A DNA stretch of 64,000 nt from Mortierella alpina (GCA_029449245.1 JANATF010000004.1:1674001-1738000); one strand, 5' to 3'; numbered from the stretch's first letter, positions 10,401 to 20,908 are shown. Numbers and translations: made by a program. Notes: a model not told the origin generated them from the letters alone.

Positions 10401-12219
10401 GACATGATGGCCTTCCTGCTTGGTCCGTCAACGCCTTCGACATCACAGACATCGTCGCCCCAGTCTACATCGCCTTGTGTCTTGTTGGGTACCACATCTC
10501 AAGCACAAGTTGGTTCATCAAGCACCCGTCTCACGTCAAGCTATGGTACTTCTCGCCTACGCCTTGACACCATGGCGCCTCTCACGGTTCTAGCTGAGCA
10601 CAGTTTATGTGACTCTATCCGAGCGCGGACTTTGCTGGTTAATACCTGCGTGATGTCGCTCTACTTTCACGACCTGAATCTGCTGGGGCATCTGGAGATC
10701 ATGGAGCGTTTCATGCTTATGAAAGATGGCCAGTTTGTCATGAAGCTGGCTGAAGCTCTTTTCCTGGACGAAACCGGGCTGTTGAACCGGTGTGCTCAGG
10801 CTACTTATGACGCAGAAAAAACCACGTCAGCTACAGTAGCCTCAGACTCAAAGAACGAACGACGATCTTCCATGGCTTCGAGTGCATCTGGTGGCAGCAG
10901 CGCGTCGACATGGAGAAACGTGCAGTTAAAATGGCCGCCTCGCAGTGGAGAGTTGGAAATGACCCTCAGAGCGGTGCTTCTGGAATGTTTCCATTCAACC
11001 TCGTCCAACACTGAACCAGTGGGCTCAGGGACGAACTCGCAGGATATGTCTGGCTTTTCGGAGATGGATGTCGAGGAGACTGTCGAGCGTGAGGTCACCC
11101 AGAGACACACCATGAAGAGAGAAGTAGACGCGCAGGAACTAGAAGAGTCGCTCGCGTTTGCTGTGAAGGAATATGATGACCAGGCAAAGATATGTCGGGA
11201 TGCCAATGGTATCGTGAGCACTGTGAAATGTTCTTGAGAATGGACCGTGCGTAAATCGCGAAAAGTACTGACTCTGACACGTTTCACCCACGTTACTCAC
11301 GTTACTCTGTCCATTGTTTTTAGCACTAGATGCCCTCGATTTCCTCTACCTGGATTACAAAGCGCCGCGGCCACTGCGGCTACTGCTCTTCACGCCCGCC
11401 GTGTTTGAAAAGTACACCCGTCTATTCGCATTCCAGCTGCGACTTGCCCGCGTGGATGCAGCCCTCAAACAGGCTTTCAGACGTCTCAGAACCCAACAAA
11501 GCGATATCTCCCGCTTATCTGCTTTTGTGTCTTTCGAACCACAACAGCAGGCGGCCCACTTGTTAAATGCCGAGCTACAAGTGATGCACAGGCTACGTTT
11601 CGAGGCACAGCAGATTTTGGACGGAATTCGTGGGTACATTTCGGATGTCGCTCTGGGCTCCACCTGGTATGAGTTCATGGATCGTCTCAAGGCTCTTCAA
11701 TTACGACTTGAAGACCGGATTCTGAGCAGTGACAGCAGCAGCAACAACAAATCGGACAATGGTGACGACGGCGACGTTGAGCAGGATGGCCAAGAGCTGG
11801 AGGACCTTGCAGATCTGCATAGATACCACAACCATGTTCTGAACCGGATGTTGCTGCAGTCGCTACTAAAGCCCAAACAGGCACCGGTCTTGAGTATAGT
11901 GCATGGAATTCTTAGTTTTACCTTGAAGTGGTCGTACATTGTCAACAGGCTGCCGGAGGTGAGTGCAGCCCTATTGCGTGACCCTATTCGAGGGCTGGAG
12001 CAACGAGTCTTCAAGGTGCAAAGAGCACAACACAAGTTCCGGACGCTGTGCCGTATGCTGATCAAGGTATTGACAGCCCTGATCGAACGCGGTATTGATA
12101 TGGATACGTCAGCGGTAGATGGCGAATGCATTCAGAGTACCGGACGCTCCGGCACGGAGACCGAGTTTTTACAGCAACTACTCCTCCGACTTGATGTGTC
12201 CCGATTCAACAGCCCCTGA
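7445..12219 (+). CDS. Gamma-tubulin complex component, GCP5-like (Spc97/Spc98 family)
   Basis: GCP proteins build the gamma-tubulin ring complex that nucleates microtubules at spindle pole bodies. Proposed exons: 7445-8424, 8501-8567, 8661-8785, 8896-8976, 9063-9250, 9352-10012, 10097-11208, 11324-12219 (about 1369 residues, in frame throughout). Residues 1-310 are low-complexity and probably disordered. The GRIP1 region starts near YITEAGTPFFEAVYER and includes SVFLLLGG, QASKPYRDILSRWLG and DPFGEFFVESKHGW (about residue 604). GRIP2 starts around residue 1073 with LDFLYLDYKAPRPL and LFTPAVFEKYTRLFAFQLR. The Tyr-Arg-Tyr-Leu-like run DLADLHRYHNHVLNRMLLQ matches GCP5 best; GCP6 is the alternative. 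The junction of exons 5 and 6 (9244-9352) is the least certain. It is convergent with RFC3, with only 79 bp between stop codons. Confidence 0.8.
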
Positions 12220-12298
12220 GCGCAAAAATATTAAAAATTGTAGCACACATATCGTTCTTTTTATTTCTCTTGCCCATTTGGAGGAGCGAGAGGGAGTA

Positions 12299-14050
12299 TT
12301 ATTTTTGCATCAGTTCTGCACCAATCCTGAATGAGCCGATCAAGGAGCTCAACTGCAGCTTTTCGTTTGCGCCCGTCGACAGCTTGTATTCCACGTCTGC
12401 CATCTTGTCGAGAAGATACACACGCGAGTTGCCGGGCATATCGATCAGCTCCAGGTAATTGTAGATCTCTGTCAAAATATCCTGCAGAGCCATTCCTTTG
12501 ATTGTCTTCAAGTAAGAAATATCTAGAATGCGGAAAAATAGAAAAGAAGGTTGAAAAGGAGGCGTAAGAATGGCAGCTCTCAAGTCTTCAGGTACATGTA
12601 ACATGTAATCGGAAATATGTAAGGCAATGCACATACTGGAATAAGCAGTTGTGAAGTCCTCCGTGAGCATGCTGGTGACGATGGTCTCTATATCGGCCGG
12701 GTGAGGGTTTCCAGTGCAATTGTAGACTGCGTCTTCATCCACGGTGTCGTATCCTGCATGACACGCCTGCAAGATGTTCAGAGCACGTCTCATGTCTCCC
12801 TTGGAAAGTTGTAGCAGTGCTTTCCGTCCTTCGTCTGTGATCTTGACACTATAGTATGGCAAAATATACGGTAAATCGTGGGCGGTCAGAATTGTTCCAT
12901 GTTGCTGTCCAGCACAGAGATCGTAGAGGGGAAATTAGAGAATAATTATTGAGGAACGTCCTTTACCCCTCACTCTGGACAATAAGATCCAGTCTTGAAT
13001 CGACTTGGGATAATTCGAGAGGTCCAAACCGGAAACGAGTACATCTTGACTGCAAGGCAGGAATGATCTTGCTGACATAATTGCAAATAATGCAAAACCG
13101 GACATTGCGCGTATACTTCTCCACAACTATATTGAAAAGAAAATAAAACACGCCTGTCAGCAACAAAAAAAAAGCGCGTGGGTTGTGTGTCGACAGCCGC
13201 GTTGACCTTTCGTGAGATTGTCAAATCAATACCTCGGCGGAGTGCGTTTTGTGCAGCCTGTGTCATCATATCAGCTTCATCCAGAATGATCAACTTGAAT
13301 CCCGAACTAAAGATCTTTTTCGTGCTGGCAAAGTTCTTGATTTGCTCACGCACCACATCAATTCCACGATCGTCAGAGGCATTGAGCTACAGCAGGATGG
13401 AGTGAGCTATTAGCAAAGAGAAGAAGCAATTGCCACACAATGACACTGTATCGATAAAAAATAGATATATCAAACAAATCCGTACCTCCATTGTCATACT
13501 CTTCCACATAGGCCCATACAGCTTACGCGCACAGGCGAGGATGGTCGAGGTTTTGCCTGTTCCAGGGGGTCCATAAAGCAGCATATGTGGCAATCTATTC
13601 TCGTCAATAAACCTCTCGACTATCGCAAGGCCAGAAAGAAAGATTTGTTTTCGGTGAGCGATTGCACAGAAGCCATTTTATCTCTATCCTGTGCTGATCC
13701 ATAACGTTATCTCCTCATGAAGAACTAGAAGTTGCTGAGGGACAAAGGAAACGAGACGTTACTGGTGGAGGTGATATCCTCGTGAGAGACCAGGTCGTCC
13801 AGCGTGACGGGTCTATACTTTTCGACCCTACAAGTTGTTGTTATACGTGGAGACGACAGCGGAGACAAGTTAGTCTTGACTCTTTTCGCATTCCAGTTCA
13901 GCAAATGTCACAATGGTCCCACGCTTCTTACCATGGTAGGGTGTCGTCCGTAGCGGTGTTGGATTCCACAAACTTGCCCTTGGATTTTGAGTTGGAGGCG
14001 AAAGCGTCAAATGCGTCGGAGGCATCTGTCATGTGGTGGTCTTCGTCCAT
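12299..14050 (-). CDS. RFC3: Replication factor C subunit (yeast Rfc3 / human RFC5)
   Basis: A small AAA+ subunit of the clamp loader that opens and loads PCNA at primer-template junctions. Seven minus-strand exons: 14050-13932, 13827-13763, 13619-13486, 13386-13233, 13126-12967, 12848-12637, 12522-12299; 355 residues, the family length. Visible motifs are WVEKYRP (box II), Walker A GPPGTGKT (78-85), [13 protein letters not shown] (107-119), Walker B LIILDEAD (138-145), and the SRC motif in [10 protein letters not shown]. The C-terminal part begins at [12 protein letters not shown] and matches the Rfc3 order closely. Every junction keeps frame and has GT...AG. The gene ends 79 bp from the convergent gamma-tubulin-complex gene. 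Confidence 0.95.
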
Positions 14051-14392
14051 TGTGCTATATGCTGTCCCCCGGCGTTGCTACTTCTACTCTAGTTCTTGAG
14101 TGTGGTGGTTGGAAAGTGGGTCATGCGACAGCAGAAGTAGAATGCCAACGCGAGATGTTTGTTCGCCTGGCAAGCCACCGCCACCAATACAGGGAACTAC
14201 CTGCCAAATGCTCTGATTGGATATAGATAGTGGTCCCGTTAGTCCTTGCTTCCAGCTGGTGCAGTTTGCTTCCACCACACCGAGAATAAGCTGTACACAA
14301 GGAAGGCATCTTAAGAAAGACTAAGTCGACTGGGCGATTCCCTCATCGTCCTTTAATAATAACAACGCGTTCGGTTGTGGTTACTATTACTG
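14051..14392. other. RFC3 promoter and 5' flank
   Basis: No gene is supported here. The minus-strand frames are short and unrecognisable; the stretch probably holds the RFC3 promoter. Confidence 0.4.
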
Positions 14393-14542
14393 CTATTGCT
14401 GCTGCATTTTCGTTTCCTTGCAGACCTTTGCAAGTTCCAAGATGCGATCTTGCTCATTCATAGTGTCCTCGTACTGCTGCTGATCGAGCACCTTTTGCCT
14501 TTTGTCCGCGATGAACAAGGCCATTACGGGCACCAGTGCCAT
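14393..14542 (-). CDS. Possible 49-residue small protein (unknown)
   Basis: A short minus-strand frame with an in-frame TAA directly before its ATG. It encodes a hydrophobic N-terminus (ALVPVMALFIADKR) and then a charged, helix-prone segment (QQYEDTMNEQDRILELA), the layout of small single-pass mitochondrial or ER proteins. It could also be the last exon of a gene with an upstream exon I could not locate. I do not recognise a family. Confidence 0.35.
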   Translation of the reverse strand: MALVPVMALFIADKRQKVLDQQQYEDTMNEQDRILELAKVCKETKMQQQ

Positions 14543-15588
14543 TTATAACGAAGGGAAAAGAGGGGGGAGGAGGATGAAAGGCGTCTGTGTAAGAAGCTGC
14601 AAAGATCATTATTCGATGCTTCGCTGAACGACTCGCATCCATGCCCTCATTAAGGTGGAAACAGGACGGCGACAGTCCAACCACATAAATGAGGGTAGGG
14701 TAGGGATGTGAAACTCAGGGCGAAAGCTGCGGAAATGTTTACAACTGCGGAAATGTTTGTTGCTGCGGCAACCATTGGAGCGGAAGAGTGTATAGTAATA
14801 CATCCGCTGTCGAAAGGCATGAGCGTATCTAACGATTGCTTATTTGGCCAATGCTTTCGGAATATAAATTTGTTACCGTTCACCGTTGAATTCGTAAACG
14901 TTCTGAATTTATGCGCAAGAACCTGCTGTATAAAAGCCTTGGGCAGTTTCTTGCCGGGTGCGGTTCTTCCTTGACATCGGTTAATTGCTCACATTTTCCG
15001 TACCGCATCCCTTGTCTCTCAACGCTTTATTTCGTCTTAATAGCATGATGATTAGCTGCTACTCCAAGTTTGAGATGGAAGATCCTTCTAAATCTCATGC
15101 GGTCCTGCACAGTCGCATTGGTGAACACGTGGACATGGGCCTCATCCTTACCAAACGTCAGTCGAACTAGGCTTACACCTTGCCTCCTTTCACTCCTGTG
15201 CAAAATGTCCTTGTTCTTACAGCAGGATTGTTGGTTGTATAGCAGGATGGTTGGTTGCCACTTCACCACTCCTATCCTTTAGTTTCCCCTTACCTATACG
15301 CTGATTGATACTAGGCAAAGAAAAACTTCAAACTAAAAGTGAGTAGGAAGCAGCCGTCAAGAATATCACGAATGAGAACAAGATTTGAATTTTTAGCGAC
15401 ACTCCTTCAAGGGTGCCTTGCTGTCCGTCAGTTTACTGTCGTGTTTCTGTTATTTTCTCAAACCATTGACTGAACGAGAAAGCCTTCAACTGCATCGATC
15501 GCAGGTTAAATTCTGGCACCGATATACGGGAAAGTCCCGAAGAATGGGGGAACTGAAGCTGAGATAGAATACAACCAAGGGAGAATCC

Positions 15589-16016
15589 TTGCCAAACCCT
15601 TTCTGGGTGCCTGAAAATGAGAGTCGGTCAGGACAAGAGGCAATCATTACACTGCATTCCCGCTTCCCGCGACTACAAGATATCGACTTACAAGATATCG
15701 ACTTACCCGAGTATTCTCGTGCACCTACTTCACCACTCGCGTATAAACCCGCGTCGTCGCCTCTTGCACGAGCAGTGACATTGCCCGTGTGCAGCTCTTC
15801 ATCACTTTGACAGACAGCATCGCTGCCACTCAGTTTGGCCCTTCGGATCAGGATGCATATGCGGATGATTATGATTACACGCCGAGGGAGCTTATCTTCA
15901 CACCCATCAAACGCATGTCAACACCGAAGAAGGCAGACTACGCCGCAACGTCCTGTGTCTCAACGCCAGCTTTGGTTGTATACTCACCCAGGGAACTATC
16001 GCCGTGCAGTCTCTAG
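15589..16016 (+). pseudogene. Possible frameshifted gene fragment (unknown)
   Basis: Two overlapping frames, 15589-15810 and 15789-16016, read as one Pro/Ser/Asp-rich polypeptide if two bases are dropped from GTGTGCAG near 15787. The first half contains an in-frame 15-bp tandem duplication (15674-15703) repeating LQDID. No domain is recognised. An unlocated intron is a less likely alternative, since the space between the frames is too short for one. Confidence 0.3.
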
Positions 16017-16312
16017 CGTCACCTTCACAGGCTGTGCTCCAGACATATCTACCATCAGGTTAAAAGAACGAAGAGGACGACGACGACGACATTGGCATTG
16101 GCGATAACACTATGAGTGCACTATAACGAACAACTTTGGTTGCCGTCTATACTGTTCGCCACTTTTCGCATGTTTGCAACGCATTCCACGTCAATATTTA
16201 GGCCTATCGAATGTAATTGCGGTCAAAGGCAACTAGTATTTGCAGTCTAGCTCTCAATTGCATACAGAAGGAGGAGCAGTTATAAGTTTTGTTTAACGAA
16301 GCTGACAGCGGA

Positions 16313-16409
16313 GGGTGACCCCATAGTAAAACGGCGAGATATTGTCCCACAGCCCTCTAAAGTGAAAAATTTGAGCGGAGGAGGCTCTCAGCTAGCGGAT
16401 GGGTTCAGA
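16313..16409 (+). repeat. Dispersed repeat, copy upstream of the fucosyltransferase
   Basis: Matches 23120-23202 with shared blocks GACCCCAT, GGCGAGATA, GTCCCA/ATCCCA, TTTGAGCGGA and GATGGGTTCAGA in the same order. This copy carries a short insertion (CTCTCAGCTAGCG) before the last block. Confidence 0.7.
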
Positions 16410-16626
16410 TCTCCCAACTTGCCTCACCGTGGACCGTCCTCAGGTCGCAAGGCTGTGGAAGACTTGAACTCAATGATACGGCGTAATAATGCGTAACTCT
16501 AGTCGTATAGTGACTGTGAAACGAAGACACCAAAAAGTCTCCCCTTTGTTCATCACACCATTTCCTCGTCCACCATTTCCCGTTTTCTCTCCCACAAACA
16601 GAAGCTCTTCCCAAGATATCAAGGAA

Positions 16627-18144
16627 ATGGCAGAGAAGACGGAGTACCCGATATTATGGTGGACTCCCTGGTTTAACAACTACGATCGCTATAACAACTT
16701 TATGGTCGACAACTGCGGCCTCGAGTACAACTGCCGGCACACACTTAATCGATCCGTCTACGACCAGGCCAAGCTAATTGTCTTTCACGAATCTGTCATC
16801 AAGATCCCCGGCTTCTTCCACGAGGGTGATTTGCCACCCTTGAAGGATATTGACTTGGGAGAGAAGGCATGGGTATACCAAACAGGTATCCAAGTTACAG
16901 TTTTTCTATACTTCGAAACTAGACTCATGAGCCCAGGTTCTAATCGTGCACTTTTGTTTTTTCAAGCTGAGAGACCACAGTGGCTATCACACAACAAGTA
17001 CTGGATCTCCAGATTTACCTTTTCATGGACTCACCACTTTGGATCAGACTTTATCGATACTTACTTCACAACCGGCCACAAATCTCACTTGGCTTTCATC
17101 AACCTGGCCATGCGCCCTGTACTCTCCACCCTGGCCCAAAAAAATCTCTACCGGATCCACGGTCACAGCATCAACGACTCGAGACCACTCGCTCCCGTAG
17201 CATGGTTTGTGAGCAACTGCAGGGCGTCAAACGGACGGCACTTTATGGTCCGGCAACTGCAGCGCTACATCGACGTGGACATCTATGGTGACTGCCGCTA
17301 CAACCGCAACCGAGACTGGCCTGTGGATGCCAATGGCAAAGGCCTGACAGATGTGGCTGTAGCGTCCAGGTACAAGTTTTATCTGGCGATCGAAAACACC
17401 AATTGTGATGACTATGTGACTGAAAAGCTTGAGCGCGCAGTCGCTTCTGGGGCAGTACCCGTTGTCGACGGGCCTATGGACTACTCGCGGTTCAACCCAG
17501 CGCCCAAGGCGCTGATCCGATACGATGATTTTGGATCCCCCAAGGCGTTGGCAGAGTATCTATTGAAACTGGATAAAGACGATGAGGCGTACAACGAACA
17601 CCTAGCCTACCGTGCCCCTCGTACGACCGAGAACACGGACGCGGACGGAAATGTTCGTATCATGGAGCCCGCAACTTTCAACCAGGAGTACAAGACACGA
17701 CTGCTGCCATGGTTTGTGGACAATTGGGACCTCCAAGATGGGTCCGTAAACCAAACGAGCGAATGGCTCAGCGAGGATCGGCGGGTTACAGGACGGAGCC
17801 ACACGCGGATGCAATGGGGCCCCAATGCTGCAGGGGCCATGTGTGATCTCTGTCGGACAGCGCGAAATATTGCTGAAGGGGACTTCAAGATTGATCCAGT
17901 GCGGCGCATGACGGTCGACCATACGTGCGAAAATGGAAAGTTTTTGCATCCAACCTGGGTGATGACTTTTTACTGGTACTATTTTCTGGCTGGATTCGTG
18001 GGACTGTGCCTACTGGGGTACGTCGTCTTGGCTCGCAGGGGTAGGGGAATGCTGCTAATGGTTGTTAGGCGGGGATGCAAGATCGTCGGGGTGGGACGAA
18101 AGAGGAGATATCGGTATGACGAGATCGCAGTCGATGAGATATAA
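16627..18144 (+). CDS. GT10 alpha-1,3-fucosyltransferase with C-terminal membrane anchor
   Basis: Transfers fucose from GDP-fucose to glycan acceptors, normally in the Golgi. Exons 16627-16885 and 16967-18144 give 478 residues. The donor-binding block is unmistakable: YKFYLAIENTNCDDYVTEKL followed by GAVPVV. The N-terminus has ILWWTPWF in place of the usual ILLWTWPF-type strand. One hydrophobic segment lies near the C-terminus (FYWYYFLAGFVGLCLLGYVV), followed by a basic tail; there is no N-terminal signal anchor, unlike canonical type II enzymes. A signal-peptide exon may be missing. The intron (16886-16966) is 81 nt, in frame and stop-free, so its retention would insert 27 residues. An alternative start at 16489 adds 46 residues without a TM helix. 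Confidence 0.88.
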   Translation: MAEKTEYPILWWTPWFNNYDRYNNFMVDNCGLEYNCRHTLNRSVYDQAKLIVFHESVIKIPGFFHEGDLPPLKDIDLGEKAWVYQTGIQVTVFLYFETRLMSPGSNRALLFFQAERPQWLSHNKYWISRFTFSWTHHFGSDFIDTYFTTGHKSHLAFINLAMRPVLSTLAQKNLYRIHGHSINDSRPLAPVAWFVSNCRASNGRHFMVRQLQRYIDVDIYGDCRYNRNRDWPVDANGKGLTDVAVASRYKFYLAIENTNCDDYVTEKLERAVASGAVPVVDGPMDYSRFNPAPKALIRYDDFGSPKALAEYLLKLDKDDEAYNEHLAYRAPRTTENTDADGNVRIMEPATFNQEYKTRLLPWFVDNWDLQDGSVNQTSEWLSEDRRVTGRSHTRMQWGPNAAGAMCDLCRTARNIAEGDFKIDPVRRMTVDHTCENGKFLHPTWVMTFYWYYFLAGFVGLCLLGYVVLARRGRGMLLMVVRRGCKIVGVGRKRRYRYDEIAVDEI

Positions 18145-18586
18145 AGTGGATATTCTTCTTCTGTGCCTCTGTAGTGTAGTGTTTCACGAACGCGAGGCGT
18201 TTTGAACGGCTTTGAAATCGACTAATTCTCATTAAGAAAACCTCTGCATTTCGCTTTTAATTTGGAGGACTTAAAAAGTTCTGGTCGTGAGTTAAATCAA
18301 TCCGGCGCGCCGCTATGAGCTCTGAAGACTCTTCGTGCAACAGGATGAGATCGTAGAAGGTTAAAGATATATTTATAGAATTGAGTGATGTGTTGCTAAG
18401 TAGGAAAGGTGAAGTAGAGCTAAGTACGCAAGGCGAAGTAGTGGTGGCAAAGCGGACGAGGCTGGCTAAGTAGGGGAGGCTAAGTAGAGTGGCGATATTG
18501 GGTTGAAGGCCTCGGTGTTTGTATACTGTCTGCTGTCTGTTTGCACCTGGCGTTGAAATCCGGCGCTCCCTTGTCTGGAAAGACAA
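18145..18586. other. Intergenic between convergent genes, with CTAAGTAG repeats
   Basis: Holds the 3' regions of the fucosyltransferase and of the convergent secreted protein. The only structure is the short-motif repeat listed at 18395-18487. Confidence 0.5.
18395..18487 (+). repeat. Irregular CTAAGTA motif cluster
   Basis: GCTAAGTA occurs at 18395, 18419, 18465 and 18479, interleaved with GAAGTAG variants. Spacing is irregular (24, 46 and 14 bp), so this is a degenerate minisatellite rather than an ordered array. Confidence 0.55.
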
Positions 18587-19726
18587 TTACACCTTGAATC
18601 CAGTGCCAAATCCCTTAGCGACCTCAGTAACCAAGGGTTTACTTTTGGTGATAAATGCTAGAGCTTGTGCGAACGTCATCGACAAACCTGCGCCGCCCGC
18701 GCTTCTAGCAAACAGCTCGAATGATTGCGCGTTGGATGCTGCAGCCCACAATACAGCCACCGCAGGTCCAACACCGGGGATCGCCCCCAAACCCGCAGTA
18801 AATGCGGTGTTCAGAATATTAACGACCAAATTGTCCTTCCCGGGAGATGTGTTGCTGACCTGATAACGTCTGTAGCACGTATCGACAGCTTCGGCATATT
18901 GGGAAGGAACTGCGGCACAACCGAAAAACGTACACCTAGGACATGTGGGCCTAATGCCACATTTTCTCGTAGGCGAATATGGCACGATCTTGAAACACTG
19001 CTTCATGTTGTATGTGGTCGAACCTTCCTTAGCGGCCAAAGCATATGCCGCCATAACGCAATGAGTGTCGACGGCGAGGGACTGGGTTGTGCTGTAAAGT
19101 CCTGCGAAAGTCTGCTTGTCTCCGATGCTGGACGTTTTGGTCGTCTTATAAATGGACTCAAGCCCCAAATCTTTAGCCAAAGGTTCGAACGCCACTCGAA
19201 AGCCTGTGGTATAGTCATTACTATAGTACGGAGGCGTCCCGAACGGAATGTACATATCGATCAAGGGCGTTTTCAGTCCAATGGTGATGTAACGTTGATT
19301 AATGTTGGCGGCCGTCGCGACTGTATGTGCGTCGATTTTATCGCTAACCAGATATGAGTATTGGTCGACTTTGGGCGCCTGGTCAGTGTCGGATGTTCCC
19401 ACCTCGAAATAGTAGTTGAAGTAGTTTGCGTTAAATATGTTCACACCGAACTTGCACAGCCCAGGGTCGGTTCTATGTGCGTAAAAACCGGACTTCCATT
19501 CGCCGCCAGAACCCAATCCGGCGCAGTTTTTCCATTCGTCGTATCCAGAATGGATCGTTGCGGCAAAGCTCAGACCGTTGTTGACATAACATTCCTTCTT
19601 TAACTCGACTCTGCCGATATTCACGTTTCCAATTTGTCGAGGGATTAACGCGGCACAGCAATTTTGTAAAAATGCAGCGCCCAAAATGGCTGAAGAAATA
19701 GCGGGATGCGAAAGTGTAAAGCGCAT
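18587..19726 (-). CDS. Secreted orphan protein, 379 aa
   Basis: A single-exon protein that I do not recognise. It begins with a signal peptide (basic MRF, hydrophobic core SSAILGAAFLQNCCA, likely cleavage after about residue 26) and then PRQ, a possible Kex2-like site. The mature part is rich in Tyr, Asn and Gly, has a cysteine-dense knot near residues 250-270 (KCGIRPTCPRCTFFGC), and ends in a glycine/alanine-rich hydrophobic segment (AGLGAIPGVGPAVAVLWAAA) that could bury or insert into a membrane. The gene is convergent with the fucosyltransferase and has its own TATA box. A role outside the cell follows from the signal peptide; anything beyond that would be guesswork. Confidence 0.75.
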   Translation of the reverse strand: MRFTLSHPAISSAILGAAFLQNCCAALIPRQIGNVNIGRVELKKECYVNNGLSFAATIHSGYDEWKNCAGLGSGGEWKSGFYAHRTDPGLCKFGVNIFNANYFNYYFEVGTSDTDQAPKVDQYSYLVSDKIDAHTVATAANINQRYITIGLKTPLIDMYIPFGTPPYYSNDYTTGFRVAFEPLAKDLGLESIYKTTKTSSIGDKQTFAGLYSTTQSLAVDTHCVMAAYALAAKEGSTTYNMKQCFKIVPYSPTRKCGIRPTCPRCTFFGCAAVPSQYAEAVDTCYRRYQVSNTSPGKDNLVVNILNTAFTAGLGAIPGVGPAVAVLWAAASNAQSFELFARSAGGAGLSMTFAQALAFITKSKPLVTEVAKGFGTGFKV

Positions 19727-19840
19727 GATAAAATTGGGGCCTTGCGATGTCCAGTACGGTGCTTGCGACAGGGTTACGGATGGATTACTGACAAGGATGG
19801 TGGACGAGGCAAGCTTTATAGTGTAGATGCGTGTAGCAGT

Positions 19841-19929
19841 CTAGCATAAATGAAAACGCAAATTAGAGTCAAGTCAGGAGCTAGTCAATTGCAGTAGATT
19901 CAAGTATGAGAATGTAGAGTGTTACTTAC
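19841..19929 (-). other. Probable 5'-UTR intron of the secreted orphan
   Basis: On the minus strand a perfect donor GTAAGT begins at 19929 and an acceptor TTTATGCTAG ends at 19841 (89 nt). Both lie between the TATA box and the start codon at 19726, so the leader is probably spliced. Confidence 0.5.
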
Positions 19930-19978
19930 ATTGTTTGCAAGTGGAATTGATGGGGGAGTAGAGTAAAGGATTGTGTTC

Positions 19979-19987
19979 TTTATATAG
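19979..19987 (-). promoter_or_regulatory. TATA box of the secreted orphan
   Basis: The minus strand reads GGCTATATAAAG here, about 255 bp before the start codon and 50 bp before the predicted 5'-UTR intron. Confidence 0.65.
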
Positions 19988-20332
19988 CCACGGATAATGT
20001 AGCTTTATCCTGAGCAAGGATGCATGATATGATAGGTAAGGACTGGAGATCTTGCCGCGTTAATGTCGTGTCGCGTTAATGTCGTACCGCGCCTGAAACC
20101 TGTCTTGGATCATGACAAAGAGACAAACAGGCATGGCCCTGGAAATTGTGCAAAAGTAGATTTTGGAGCTCAAAGGTGGCGCTCGACAACCTGATTCTCT
20201 TTGATCACAAGATTATCTTGGCGCTCTACGCCACATCAATGAGGTTGCAAGTTATGAAAGAACGGGTACAAGATGAATTTTCCTAGGAGGTGGAGGTACA
20301 TGAACAGTCCACCCCCGGATTAAGTTTAAGAT

Positions 20333-20495
20333 AGTCCGGGGGTATAGCTACACGAAGGAGCATTGGACGAGAACTGTGTAACGTAGTTCTTTGTCTCGCG
20401 TCAGAGCAAAGAGGATCCAAAAGGTACCGAGGATAAAAGAAGGGGGTGCTTACCAAAGTAGAACTCGAGCCACTCATAGCAAAGGACATCAAGCT
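20333..20495 (+). repeat. Diverged repeat unit, copy 1
   Basis: Aligns with 20712-20908 through the ordered blocks GAGCxTTGxACGAG, TAGTTCxTTGTCTCGCGTCA, GAGGATCCAAAAGGTACCGAG, CCAAAGTA and CATAGCAAAxGACATCAA. On the minus strand both copies read a related peptide (RYLLDPL..DARQ), so the unit may come from an old coding sequence. Confidence 0.75.
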
Positions 20496-20711
20496 TTACC
20501 GTCTCAGCCGCCTCGTAACCCTATTGGCGTACAGAAGATCCCTGGAATTGTTCAAAATTACCCTGAAATAGTTCAGTCGCTGGTTGTTGCCGGTACAGTA
20601 GTCGCTTGGAAGACGTACTGTATCTTGAGGTCAAACTCAGCCTTAGAGAGCCCTTACGAAAATGGTGTTGTTGAGCTACCAGGTGATCGAATGGTAACCG
20701 GATAAAGATAA

Positions 20712-20908
20712 TCCGGGAGTGGACTGTACATGTACAGTCCATACAGTAAAGGAGCTTTGAACGAGGACTGTAATGTACCACTAGTAGTTCATTGTCTCGC
20801 GTCATCACGAAGAGGATCCAAAAGGTACCGAGAATAAAAGGAAGGGATTGGGGATTGCACCAAAGTAACACTTGAGCCTTGTGAGCCATTCATAGCAAAT
20901 GACATCAA
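20712..20908 (+). repeat. Diverged repeat unit, copy 2
   Basis: Second copy of the unit at 20333-20495. A further shared motif (GTTGTTGAGCTACC then GATCGAATGG) occurs at about 20663 and 20957, suggesting a larger degenerate tandem array covering 20280-21020. Confidence 0.75.
20721..20740. repeat. Perfect 20-bp palindrome
   Basis: GGACTGTACATGTACAGTCC is fully self-complementary without a loop. A degraded relative (GGTACATGAACAGTCC) lies at the same place beside copy 1, at about 20295-20310. Confidence 0.8.

Larger units (their letters stand above)
14543..16626. other. Accessory intergenic stretch with decayed coding traces
   Basis: Contains short local repeats (CTGCGGAAATGTTT twice at about 14725-14760; AGCAGGATxGTTGGTTG twice at about 15221-15257), the broken frame at 15589-16016 and a dispersed repeat at 16313-16409. 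No intact gene is seen. Confidence 0.4.

Noticed and set aside
16489-18144. Fucosyltransferase as one uninterrupted 551-codon exon
   Set aside because: The stretch 16886-16966 has GT...AG ends with a pyrimidine-rich acceptor and its translation interrupts the family alignment; an intron is more likely, although retention is possible.
18395-18487. CRISPR-like array
   Set aside because: Repeat units are only 8-9 bp with irregular spacing, and the genome is eukaryotic.
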